Source of the DNA: Kineococcus vitellinus
GTDB lineage: Bacteria > Actinomycetota > Actinomycetes > Actinomycetales > Kineococcaceae
Direction: 5' to 3'
Length of the DNA stretch: 64,000 bases
NCBI RefSeq assembly: GCF_009906315.1
Contig: NZ_JAAALL010000001.1
Coordinates: forward strand, 31,154-95,153
Below, one piece after another: positions 9,073 through 16,915 of the stretch. Position numbers and translations under genes: made by a program. Below the pieces are notes generated by a model. That model saw only the letters and a program-made list of their open reading frames with translations, did no database searches and was not told the origin of the DNA. Each line of letters starts with the position of its first letter. Position 1 is the first letter of the stretch.

Positions 9073-10763
9073 GCCCGGGCCAGCTTGCCCTTGATCTGAC
9101 GGACGATGATGTCTGCCGTCCGCTGCGCGTTGAGCACGTCGGAGCCGGATACCCGGATGGCGCCGTCTTCGAAGATGACCGAGGGACCCATGGGGGACGG
9201 GCCCTCGGGCAGGGGGTCGACACGGGCGCCCTTGGGCAGCGAAAGCAGCTCCGGGCCGCGCTCGCCGACCCAGCTCATGCCCGGCTTGCGGGTGATGCCG
9301 CCCTTGGCCTGACCCGGGTACAGCGGCTTGGCGCCGAAGAGGCTGCGCAGGTCGTTGCTGATGCCTTGGATAGCCTTGGGTGGCCCGCCGTCCTTGCCGG
9401 TAACCGTGTCAACGGGGTTGGCCACGGCGTTGGCGGTGGCGCCGGCGAAGCCGACGACCCCAGAGACGATGTTCAGGATGCCCTTGACTTCGTCGAGGGT
9501 GTTGACGACGCTATCCAGCAGCGGGTCGATGACCGGCTGCAAGGCCACAAGCAGGTCGGTGATCCCCCTGATGATGTCGACGGCGCCCACGAAGATGTCG
9601 AAGATCTTGGGACCGGCGTCCTGAAGGAAGGGCCAGACCGTGCCCACCCACAGCGTCTTGACGTTGCCGACGATGTCCTGCACGTCCTCCCAGATGGAGA
9701 CCAGCCGCCCACCTGAGCCGGTCCGGTCGTCCAGCAGGGACACGACGCTGTCGAAGCCGCCCTGGCGGTACATGAAGAGCATCTCGGCGCCGAGACCCTT
9801 GATCTGCGGGTAGGCACCCTTGGCGCGGGCGGTCAGCTTGACGATGCTCTTGCCGAGTCGGTCGAAGCCCTTCTCACCGATCCGGTTCACATCGGGCATC
9901 ACGTCGCGTGCCAGGAAGTCGCGCATGGGTGTGAAGGCGGTCGCCATGCCCAGCTTGGCGCGCTCGCGGAAGTTGGCGATCTGGCCAAGGAAGGTCTTGG
10001 ACTGGTTGTCCATCGCGTTCTGGAAGCGTGGGTCGTTGGCGAGGCCCTTGGTGATGATGTCGGCGGCCTGGGTGCCGGAGATGAGGCCGTTCTCGGCGTC
10101 CTTGCGGATCTGCGCGATGGTCCGACCCGAGGCTTGGGCGAGGTAGCCGTAGGCGTCCACGCTGGCGTCGGCCAGCTGCCCGATCTCCTCCAAGCTGAGG
10201 ACGCCATTGCGGCGCATCTGCCCTAGGGCTCGCGCCATCGCCTGGATGCCCTCCTCCCCGGTGTTCAGGGCGGCAGCGGCGTTACCGAACGCCGTCAGGG
10301 TGGGGATCACGTCCTTGGCGTCGTAGCCCACGGCCATGAGGTACTGCGAGGTCTTCTGCAGGTTCTCTAGGTCGAACGGCGTCCTGAGCGCCATGGCTTG
10401 CAGCTGAGCCATGAACGCTTCGCCGGCCTGCGCCGACCCCAGCAGGGTGTTGAAGCCGACCTGCGCCTGCTCCATGGCGCCGGCAGTCTTCAGCCCGAAG
10501 ACCGACGCGGCGATACCCGCTGCTCCGAGAGCAGTGGCCGCTCCACCGACCGCCTGTGCGCCCGCTACGGCCCATCCGGCGACCTTGCCGAACGCTCCTC
10601 GAGCGCGGTCCAGGGCCGATGACGCACCGCCAGCACTGCGTGCGGCCCGGTCCGATTCCTGGCTGATGCGGTGGATGGCGGCGGCTGCGCGCTCGGCGTC
10701 GCGGCGGAACCGGGAAGCTTGTTCAAGGGTGAGCCGTACGCCTACTTCGTCGTTTTCAGCCAC
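9069..10763 (-). CDS. Tail tape measure protein
   Basis: A 564-residue protein. The N-terminal coiled-coil region is followed by hydrophobic Ala/Gly-rich segments (AVGGAATALGAAGIAASVFG), then the conserved TMP block (AMALRTPFDLENLQKTSQYLMA, GNAAAALN, MRRNGVLSLEEIGQL). Its length suggests a fairly short tail, roughly 80 nm at 1.5 angstrom per residue. It directly follows the frameshifted chaperone gene, as in most tailed phages. The C-terminal ILLSLPKGARVDPLP-like segment is also typical. Confidence 0.9.
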   Translation of the reverse strand: MAENDEVGVRLTLEQASRFRRDAERAAAAIHRISQESDRAARSAGGASSALDRARGAFGKVAGWAVAGAQAVGGAATALGAAGIAASVFGLKTAGAMEQAQVGFNTLLGSAQAGEAFMAQLQAMALRTPFDLENLQKTSQYLMAVGYDAKDVIPTLTAFGNAAAALNTGEEGIQAMARALGQMRRNGVLSLEEIGQLADASVDAYGYLAQASGRTIAQIRKDAENGLISGTQAADIITKGLANDPRFQNAMDNQSKTFLGQIANFRERAKLGMATAFTPMRDFLARDVMPDVNRIGEKGFDRLGKSIVKLTARAKGAYPQIKGLGAEMLFMYRQGGFDSVVSLLDDRTGSGGRLVSIWEDVQDIVGNVKTLWVGTVWPFLQDAGPKIFDIFVGAVDIIRGITDLLVALQPVIDPLLDSVVNTLDEVKGILNIVSGVVGFAGATANAVANPVDTVTGKDGGPPKAIQGISNDLRSLFGAKPLYPGQAKGGITRKPGMSWVGERGPELLSLPKGARVDPLPEGPSPMGPSVIFEDGAIRVSGSDVLNAQRTADIIVRQIKGKLARA

Positions 10764-10765
10764 AG

Positions 10766-11499
10766 CTAGCCCTTGCGCTTACCTTTGCCCCGGCGACTAC
10801 CGCCAAAGACCCTGCCTACAGCATTGCCGACAGCGATCCCGATTGCATCGATCTCCTGCTGCCGCCGTTCGGAGTCCATCGCCAAGGCCTGCTCGATCAC
10901 TTCGTTGAGGACGCGCACCTCATCGGCAGGTGCTTTGAGGTAGGTGAGGGGGTCGGCTCCCAGGATGAGCGCCACCGCTGCGGACTTGACCCCAGGGTGG
11001 CTGGCTATTCCCCCTGGTAGTCGTCCTCAAGGTCACGCAGCTCCAGGCCCGACCACTGCAGGAGCTGGGCAGCGTGTGCCATCAGGTCTCCGTCGATGAC
11101 GAAGAGCGCTCGGCACACCGCGATGGCTCGGCGGTCCGCCACACCCAACATGACGGCCAGCTCCTGGCTGCCGAAGCGCAGCGGCTCGCCGTCCTCGCCC
11201 TCGGTCAGCTGGCGGCCGTCGTCAGTGGTGATGGTGATGCCGGTAGCGCAGGACACGAGGACCTGGGCGTTCGCGTCCAGAGCCGCCTCGGAACGCTTCT
11301 TCTTGCCCGCCTTGTTGGCCTCGCTGAGGCTGGAGCTGTGCTTGTCGATCTCGCTCCAGTCGGCAGGGCGGTAGGTCACGCTGATGCTCGGCGTACCCTT
11401 CTCGCCCCATCCCGGCACGTTGAGGGTCTTCTTCTTGGCTTCGACCAGCTTCTGACGCGCGCCGGCCAGGTCGGCGAAGACCGACGAGTCGGTGCCCAT
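10766..11499 (-). CDS. Tail assembly chaperone, long (GT-type) product by -1 frameshift
   Basis: The zero frame ends CAG GGG GAA TAG at 11005. One base back at the G run, the -1 frame stays open past the stop and joins without interruption the 69-codon reading frame that ends at 10766 (ALILGADPLTYLKA...). This is the classic G/GT arrangement. The extension adds about 80 residues that begin GIASHPGV and end with a basic GSRRGKGKRKG tail, then the tape measure starts 3 bp later. Slip site inferred from sequence; frequency unknown. Confidence 0.72.
11005..11499 (-). CDS. Tail assembly chaperone, short (G-type) product
   Basis: A 164-residue protein between tail tube and tape measure. It has a basic middle part and an acidic C-terminus ending DDYQGE. 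Position, size and a run of five G residues just before the stop codon identify it as the zero-frame product of the tail assembly chaperone pair. Such chaperones coat the tape measure before the tube is built and are absent from the virion. The start overlaps the tube stop by one base. Confidence 0.75.
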   Translation of the reverse strand: MGTDSSVFADLAGARQKLVEAKKKTLNVPGWGEKGTPSISVTYRPADWSEIDKHSSSLSEANKAGKKKRSEAALDANAQVLVSCATGITITTDDGRQLTEGEDGEPLRFGSQELAVMLGVADRRAIAVCRALFVIDGDLMAHAAQLLQWSGLELRDLEDDYQGE

Positions 11500-11906
11500 C
11501 AGCCGACCGACCCGTCAACGGAGATCATGGCTTCCCACATCTCCACCTCGTTGCTGTCGGAGTCGACCTCGCCGGGAGTGACGCCCGAGAGAATGCCGGT
11601 GTAGACCTCAGCGCGTCCGAAGGCGTTGCCATCCAGGTCCAGCGCTTGCTTGCTGATCACCACGCGCGCCTTGCCGACGCGGGAGTACATGTAGCGACGC
11701 AGCTCCACGTCGGCGTCCTCGTACGGCTTGCTCACCGTCACGTCCTCGGTCGACGACGGCGCGCCATAGGCGCGCTGGGGGCCCATGCCGCCGCGGCGGC
11801 GCTTGACCGGGTCGGAGGTGACGCCACTGCCCGTGAAGGTGTCGAAGGTGATCTGGCGTCCCTCACAGGACATGGTCACGAGGTACTGATCTTGACGGCC
11901 TGGCAT
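11499..11906 (-). CDS. Tail tube protein
   Basis: A 135-residue protein placed directly after the tail sheath, where myovirus tube genes lie. It is beta-rich, with a central charged loop (DPVKRRRGGMGPQRAYG) and a TVSKPYEDADVELRRYMYS segment as in tube proteins of actinobacterial myoviruses. The role is to form the inner tube through which DNA passes. The call rests mostly on position and size. Confidence 0.78.
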   Translation of the reverse strand: MPGRQDQYLVTMSCEGRQITFDTFTGSGVTSDPVKRRRGGMGPQRAYGAPSSTEDVTVSKPYEDADVELRRYMYSRVGKARVVISKQALDLDGNAFGRAEVYTGILSGVTPGEVDSDSNEVEMWEAMISVDGSVG

Positions 11907-11920
11907 GCGTGTCCTTGGTG

Positions 11921-13363
11921 CTACAGCGCGATGTCAGCGCTGGTCTTGACGATCTCAATAACGACCAACTCGGCGGTGGGCGACATGCGCAGGCTGAGCA
12001 CCGCGTGCAGCTCACCGTTGGCGATGGTGGTGGGGGTGTTGACCTGCTCGCCGACGTTGACCAGGTAGGCCTCGTCTGGCGTCTCGCCGAAGAGGGCGCC
12101 TTCGTTGTAGTAGCGCAGCAGGACACCGGAGAGCGCGCTGCCGAACTCGGCGAGCAGCTGGCCGCGGCCGTCGACCTGGCGGAAGAGGAAGGTCTCTGCC
12201 ACCGTCTCGGCCTCCGCGGTGATGGCCATGCGTAGGCGCTGGTTGGCCAAAAAGCTCCAGGCGTAAGCATCGGTGCCCGGTTTGGCCAGGGTGCGGTAGC
12301 CGTACAGCGTGACCCCTGCGGGCAGCTCGCGGAAGACGTTCAAGCCGTTGGTGTTCAGCGCCTCGCGCTCAGCGTCGGACCATCCGGACTGCGTCAGGCC
12401 GACGACGTAGCGCGCACGCCCGCTGACGCCGGCCGCAGCGTTGTTGGCCGAGCGGGTCTGGTCGTTGCGGGCCATGAGCGCCGCGGCCATCGCCGTCGGG
12501 GGCACCTGGCGGGTGGTGCCACCGAGCAGACCGGGAACGACATGCCAGGGACCGAAGAGGGCTGCGTATTCATCACCCTGCAGGCTCTGCGCCTCGGTGC
12601 CCGCCGCGGTCGCCGACGAGGTGTCCGTGTCGTCCAACAAGGCGATGCGGTTGTGCTCCTTGGCGTGCGTGCGCAGGGCACCGCGCGTGTTGGTGGAGGT
12701 GGCTCCGGGAATCCAGACTTGCCCCGGACCCAGGCCACGAGTGAAGCGTGCCAGGGCAGTGCCGCGCGTCACGTCGTCAACGGCTGCGTAGTCGTCGGCA
12801 CCGCCGGTCATGTTGGCGGCTGCGACGACAGCCGGGTCCGCGCCGCTGGCACCGGTGGGCAGGCTGACCGCTGCCCAGCTGGAGCTGTTGGACCAGTTGA
12901 TGGCGTCGGTCACGCTCGCCAGGGACGGGGAACGCTCCACGCCGAACTCCGGGTTAGCGATGACCAGCGCGAACTCACCCACGGCCGCGCCGGCCGTGAC
13001 TGCCACAGTGACGCCGTTCCACCATGCTCCGGCGTTCTTGGCATCGACCCGAAGCGACGGGTCACCGTCGGCGTCGTTGAGGGTGATGCCAGCGAGCGCT
13101 GCGGCCGGTCCTGCGACGCGCTGCACGTAGGCCGTGCTGCCACCCTCGCGGAAGTAGGTGTCCAGGGCATCCCACAGCAGCGACTCGGTGATGCGCGCCC
13201 CGAAGTATGTGCGGAACTCGGTCATGTTCCGGACCAGCTGCGGCGAGGTCAGGGAGCCGCGCTGGGCCGGCCCGACGACGAACGAGGTGCCGGTGTCGAC
13301 ACCGTTGCCGCGACCGGGGGACGAGGCCCGTGAGGTTACTTCGACGCCTGGACGTGGACTCAC
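11921..13363 (-). CDS. Contractile tail sheath protein
   Basis: A 480-residue protein with hallmarks of phage sheath proteins: the N-terminal RPGVEVTSR start, FVVGPAQRG, FREGGSTAYVQRVAG, and a C-terminal domain with a conserved NGLNVFRELPAGVTLYGYRTL block and LRMAITAEAETVAETFLF. This proves a contractile tail. GTG at 13363 overlaps the stop of the small upstream gene (GTGA). Its N- and C-terminal arms would link neighbouring sheath subunits. Confidence 0.93.
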   Translation of the reverse strand: MSPRPGVEVTSRASSPGRGNGVDTGTSFVVGPAQRGSLTSPQLVRNMTEFRTYFGARITESLLWDALDTYFREGGSTAYVQRVAGPAAALAGITLNDADGDPSLRVDAKNAGAWWNGVTVAVTAGAAVGEFALVIANPEFGVERSPSLASVTDAINWSNSSSWAAVSLPTGASGADPAVVAAANMTGGADDYAAVDDVTRGTALARFTRGLGPGQVWIPGATSTNTRGALRTHAKEHNRIALLDDTDTSSATAAGTEAQSLQGDEYAALFGPWHVVPGLLGGTTRQVPPTAMAAALMARNDQTRSANNAAAGVSGRARYVVGLTQSGWSDAEREALNTNGLNVFRELPAGVTLYGYRTLAKPGTDAYAWSFLANQRLRMAITAEAETVAETFLFRQVDGRGQLLAEFGSALSGVLLRYYNEGALFGETPDEAYLVNVGEQVNTPTTIANGELHAVLSLRMSPTAELVVIEIVKTSADIAL

Positions 13364-13536
13364 TTGGCGGCCTCCTTGCTCTTGGCCTTACCCGTGGTCG
13401 GTACTTCGACCAGGGCGCCTGCTTCGATCTTGCGCGCGAGCTCGTCGCTGCGGTCGACATCAGCCGTCTGAGCGGTGCCCAACACCGGACCACCAGGGAC
13501 ATCTACTGGATATGGGTGTGGGTTCTGCACCTTCAC
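13360..13536 (-). CDS. Small neck-region protein, unknown function
   Basis: A 58-residue frame joined at both ends by GTGA overlaps: its GTG at 13536 overlaps the upstream stop, and its TGA overlaps the sheath start. It begins VKVQNPHPYPVDVPGGPVL and ends with a Lys/Ala-rich tail (TTGKAKSKEAAK). Tight coupling on both sides and its codon pattern support a real gene. Similar short proteins occur just before sheath genes in other myoviruses. No function recognised. Confidence 0.72.
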   Translation of the reverse strand: MKVQNPHPYPVDVPGGPVLGTAQTADVDRSDELARKIEAGALVEVPTTGKAKSKEAAK

Positions 13537-14153
13537 AGAGGCTTCTTTCGCGTATGGATGTACGTAGCCGTGATGTCGACCAGCGGGTCGGGATCAACGT
13601 CGGGTTCTTGCAGGCCGGATCGAATATCGACGATGCCGTCCACGTGTACGCCTAGCGTAACCGTCGCGGCCCCCAAGGTGCGGGAATCCTCTGTCGGTGC
13701 ATCGTCGTAGCTCTCGTCCAGCAGGTCGATCCCCGAGCTGATGCCTCGCTGGAGCACTCCCTCGCTGAGGTACGGCAGTGATTGGTGCTGCATCATGCAT
13801 GCCCGCCCGGCGGCGGCGTACAGCTCCGCCAGCTCGCGTGTGGTCTCTCGGTCGTGGGACGCAACGACGAAGCCGACGCGGATGTCGAAGACGGCGTTCA
13901 GCGACTTCGACTGGATGGTGGGTGACCCCAGGAAGCCGGGGGAGACCACGACCAGCGCAGGCAGCTGCTCGCCCGCCCAGTTGTCGACGAGGTCGCTCAT
14001 GTGCCACGACTCGGGCGCCGGCAGGGCGTCCCGGGTACGCCCGGAGGCCTCGGCGATCTCGGCCAGGTAGGAGGGGAAGAAGGTCTGCAGCGTCGCGGTC
14101 ACGTTGTGGCGGACGTTCGCGCCCGTGACGATGCGGCCGTAGGCGCTACTCAT
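13533..14153 (-). CDS. Tail terminator/completion protein
   Basis: A 206-residue protein in the neck block, after the gpG/gpS-like gene and before the sheath. It contains LPALVVVSPGF and a mixed alpha/beta pattern (VFDIRVGFVVASHDRETTRELAELYAAAGRACMM) consistent with tail terminator proteins that cap the tube and sheath. It overlaps the preceding gene by 8 bp. Function assigned from position and pattern. Confidence 0.6.
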   Translation of the reverse strand: MSSAYGRIVTGANVRHNVTATLQTFFPSYLAEIAEASGRTRDALPAPESWHMSDLVDNWAGEQLPALVVVSPGFLGSPTIQSKSLNAVFDIRVGFVVASHDRETTRELAELYAAAGRACMMQHQSLPYLSEGVLQRGISSGIDLLDESYDDAPTEDSRTLGAATVTLGVHVDGIVDIRSGLQEPDVDPDPLVDITATYIHTRKKPL

Positions 14154-14625
14154 TGGGGTAGGACTCCACGACGTGGCGCTGCACCGTACGCAGCATGGAC
14201 TGTTGCTGGCGGCGGGTCAGGTCGACCACCTTGCGCTGCGCCATCCGGCGGGTGCCTTCCTGGTGGAAGCGCGCCTTGGGGTCCTTGGTGCCCATGAAGA
14301 TGGTCTTGCCGGCGTCTTCGACACGCAGGATCCCGTCGCTGCTCCTCTTGTTGGTCAGCGACTTCCTCAGGTCCTGCTTCTCTTGCAGGATGCGCAGCTG
14401 GCCGCGGACGCGGCGCTTGGACGCCAACGTCGACGGCTTCAACGGCGACCACCGGCCGCTGGCTCCGCTGGAGCCCTCAGTGTTGAACAGCGAGCGCTCG
14501 AAGCCGCGGAACTGATCGTACAGGTCGTCCTTGATCGGCGTCAGATCGAGCGCCACGTCAGGCCAGCGGCGTAGGTGGTACTCCACGTCCTCGATGCCGT
14601 CGGCGGAGAAGCGGAGAGCTACCAC
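14146..14625 (-). CDS. Virion morphogenesis (P2 gpS / Mu gpG-like) neck protein
   Basis: A 159-residue basic protein. GRWSPLKPSTLASKRR, LRKSLTNKRSSDGI, FMGTKDPKARFHQEGTRRM and the final helix fit the phage virion morphogenesis family (P2 gpS, Mu gpG). These proteins act in tail completion and head-tail joining. It overlaps the connector upstream by 7 bp. Confidence 0.8.
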   Translation of the reverse strand: MVALRFSADGIEDVEYHLRRWPDVALDLTPIKDDLYDQFRGFERSLFNTEGSSGASGRWSPLKPSTLASKRRVRGQLRILQEKQDLRKSLTNKRSSDGILRVEDAGKTIFMGTKDPKARFHQEGTRRMAQRKVVDLTRRQQQSMLRTVQRHVVESYPNE

Positions 14626-15086
14626 CGGACTTGGCCGATGGGCTTGCAGTTGACCGGGAAGCCAAAGGCCGGGAGCTTGTAACCGTCCTCGCCGGTCGGG
14701 TCCTCCCCGGACTCCTCGGTGACCCGGGGCAGCGCCGCCTTGACGCCCTGGTCGTACAGCTCCTTGAGCCGGTCGTAGGGCGATGAGTCGGTCTGGATCT
14801 GCTCGGGGAAGTACGACAGCTCCACGGCCATGGCCGCGCGCAGGGCCACGAGCTCGGCTGCCGCTCCCTCCACGCCAGCCGGCACCGTGCCCCCGAGGGC
14901 CGCGCTGACCGTGGCCACTGCCCGGTCGATCAGCTGGGAGACGGCCTCAGCTGTCGGACGCGTGCGTGTCTGGTCTGCGGCCAGCTCGGACGTGAAGGTG
15001 CCCTGCTCCCTGCCGTTGCGGTCCTTGGTGCGCGCACGCAGGAGCGCTGCGACATCGGCCACCGTGGGTGCCCAGGTGACCGCCAC
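14619..15086 (-). CDS. Head-tail connector (gp6-like adaptor)
   Basis: A 155-residue largely helical protein. It starts TWAPTVADVAALLRART and has a central AAELVALRAAMAVELSYFPEQ helix, a pattern shared by the adaptor proteins that sit on the portal. It lies right after the capsid block. A Gly/Pro-rich C-terminus ends in CKPIGQVRW. The call is by order and secondary structure. Confidence 0.65.
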   Translation of the reverse strand: MAVTWAPTVADVAALLRARTKDRNGREQGTFTSELAADQTRTRPTAEAVSQLIDRAVATVSAALGGTVPAGVEGAAAELVALRAAMAVELSYFPEQIQTDSSPYDRLKELYDQGVKAALPRVTEESGEDPTGEDGYKLPAFGFPVNCKPIGQVRW

Positions 15087-15089
15087 GGA

Positions 15090-15539
15090 CTAGGCCTCGA
15101 GCAGCTTGGTGAGGCCTTCGACGACACCCTTGCGGGCGTCGTCTCCCTTGGCCTGCTCACGCGCCAGCAGGTCGGCTGCCTCGTCCTTGTGGTCCTCGGC
15201 GTACGCCAGGACCTGACCGACGTTGCCGTCCAGTGGCTCAATCGTGCGGGTCGTCGGCGAGTCGATCGTCGCGCCTTCAGGGAGTGAGGTCAGCTCAGGA
15301 CCATGCTCCCCGGTCATGACACCGGAGGGGTACAGCGGGTCGATCACGGGTGGCTCTGCGGCCAGCGGGTCGATCGTGGCCGGCGTGTCGTCGTCGGTGA
15401 CAAAGGCGCCGAGCTGGTCGCCTCGGGTCAGGTAGCGACCCTCGGGGATGTCGACCGTCTCACCCTTGCGAGCGGTGACGAAGGTGCCGTTCGCGTTGAC
15501 GTAGCCGAAGTAGATCGACTTGATGGTGCGCTCGGGCAT
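15090..15539 (-). CDS. Capsid-adjacent protein, unknown
   Basis: A 149-residue acidic protein between major capsid and connector. It begins with a small beta domain (TIKSIYFGYVNANGTFVTARKGETVDIPEGRYLTRGD is read from residues 5-41), then a Pro/Asp-rich linker and a helical C-terminus. The PELTSLPEGATID stretch is like the flexible segment also seen near the end of the tape measure here (PELLSLPKGARVD). It could be a minor head or connector component. No family recognised with confidence. Confidence 0.55.
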   Translation of the reverse strand: MPERTIKSIYFGYVNANGTFVTARKGETVDIPEGRYLTRGDQLGAFVTDDDTPATIDPLAAEPPVIDPLYPSGVMTGEHGPELTSLPEGATIDSPTTRTIEPLDGNVGQVLAYAEDHKDEAADLLAREQAKGDDARKGVVEGLTKLLEA

Positions 15540-16459
15540 CAGAGGCCGTCCACACCCGTCAACTGCAAGACGGCGTTGGGGTTGGTCACGTAGGCCACCG
15601 GACGCGTGTCGGTCTGGAACCAGGTCTCCTGGGTCTCCGGCTCACGCCACGACTCGGTGCTCAGCGCCTTCTCCACGCGGTACTCACCGACCTCGCCCGA
15701 CGCAACCAGGTAGGGCTTGCCCTGCGGAACGCGCGGGGAGACTCGGTAGCCGTTGGTGAAGCCGACCAGAGACAGCGCGTCACGAAGCTTTGCGGCTTCG
15801 TATTGGAAGAAGGCCAGCAGCGACAGCTCTTCGTTCTCGTTGATGAAGAGAGTGTCGTACGTGATGCCGGTCTCGTCGGTGATGGCCTGCTTGCGGGCGA
15901 GGGCCAAGTCGGCGATGGGCGTGTCACGCGGGCCCGTGGGGTTGGAGCCGTTCGGAATCGCGGTCGTCCAGTCGTTGCCCGGCACCTGGCGGCTGTGGGC
16001 GACAACGGCGGCGTTGAGGATGGCGACGGTGTAGGCGTTGGTCGCACGGACGATGGTGTTGCTGACCTTGCGAGCGTGTCGCGTGATCAGCTGCACGTCG
16101 TTGCGCTCGCGCGCCTCGTCCGTGACGAAGAACTTGCCACCCCACTTCTTGGGGACAGCGACCTTGGGCTCGCCGCGGCTGGAGGTGAGGATCGGGAACT
16201 CTTCACCGGGGGCGACGGCTTCAGCGTCACGGTCGGTGTAAAGGTCGTTGCCGTCGACTTCGTCGTACACCACAGCGCCACCGGATACGGCACCGGCGCG
16301 CGTGAAGACATCGTCGATGAAGAACAGGCTGGCGGTGAGGTCACGGACAAGTGCGGTGACGCGCGTCGGCTGGTTCGAGTAGGTGTCAACGGTGATGGCA
16401 CCGTTGTTGACGGTCGGCGTACCCAAGGGGTGAGCGACGGTGTTCGGAAGTGTTGCCAT
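15539..16459 (-). CDS. Major capsid protein
   Basis: A 306-residue protein following protease/scaffold and decoration genes. It shows the pattern of HK97-fold capsid proteins: an N-terminal arm (VDTYSNQPTRVTALVRDL), an E-loop-like segment around KWGGKFFVTDEARERNDV, a long spine helix with RHARKVSNTIVRATNAYTVAILN, and a C-terminal A-domain (SWREPETQETWFQTDTRPVAYV). It should form the icosahedral shell. Confidence 0.85.
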   Translation of the reverse strand: MATLPNTVAHPLGTPTVNNGAITVDTYSNQPTRVTALVRDLTASLFFIDDVFTRAGAVSGGAVVYDEVDGNDLYTDRDAEAVAPGEEFPILTSSRGEPKVAVPKKWGGKFFVTDEARERNDVQLITRHARKVSNTIVRATNAYTVAILNAAVVAHSRQVPGNDWTTAIPNGSNPTGPRDTPIADLALARKQAITDETGITYDTLFINENEELSLLAFFQYEAAKLRDALSLVGFTNGYRVSPRVPQGKPYLVASGEVGEYRVEKALSTESWREPETQETWFQTDTRPVAYVTNPNAVLQLTGVDGL

Positions 16460-16474
16460 GGAAGTTCAGTCCCC

Positions 16475-16912
16475 CTAGTACAGGCTGATCTGTGCGTCGG
16501 TGCCGGAAGCGGCAGCGGTGAGAGCGAAGCCGATGGCTACGCCCGTGTTCTTTGGACCGACCTGACCGTTCGTGGTCACTTCGACTTCCTGGAACGCGGT
16601 GATGTTGGCCGAGCAGGTGATGGGTACGACGTTGCCCGGGCCTCGGATGACGCCGACCATGCCGCCCTGGATGTCGGTGAGAGCAGCGTCCCACTTGGCG
16701 ACGCCGAAGATGCGGCCACCGGCGTCAGCATGGCCGATGGAGACGTTGCCGGTCCCGACGCTGGTGGCGAGGGGGCCTGCGGCGCCGGGCGAGGTCTGGC
16801 GGTTGCCGCTGATCTTGACGCATCGCTTGCCGATGACGGCGGTAATGGCGATGGCCGTGAGGTCAGCGCCCGGGCGGTAGAAGGGGATGCACTCGTTCTG
16901 GATGGTGGGCAT
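16475..16912 (-). CDS. Capsid decoration/cement-like protein
   Basis: A 145-residue beta-rich protein between protease and capsid genes. It has a DUF2190-like look: YRPGADLTAIA start, GGRIFGVAKWDA, and a PKNTGVAIGFALTAAASG end. In many phages this position holds the decoration protein that stabilises the capsid. It is preceded closely by the protease gene. Virion location is inferred. Confidence 0.68.
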   Translation of the reverse strand: MPTIQNECIPFYRPGADLTAIAITAVIGKRCVKISGNRQTSPGAAGPLATSVGTGNVSIGHADAGGRIFGVAKWDAALTDIQGGMVGVIRGPGNVVPITCSANITAFQEVEVTTNGQVGPKNTGVAIGFALTAAASGTDAQISLY

Positions 16913-16915
16913 GAC

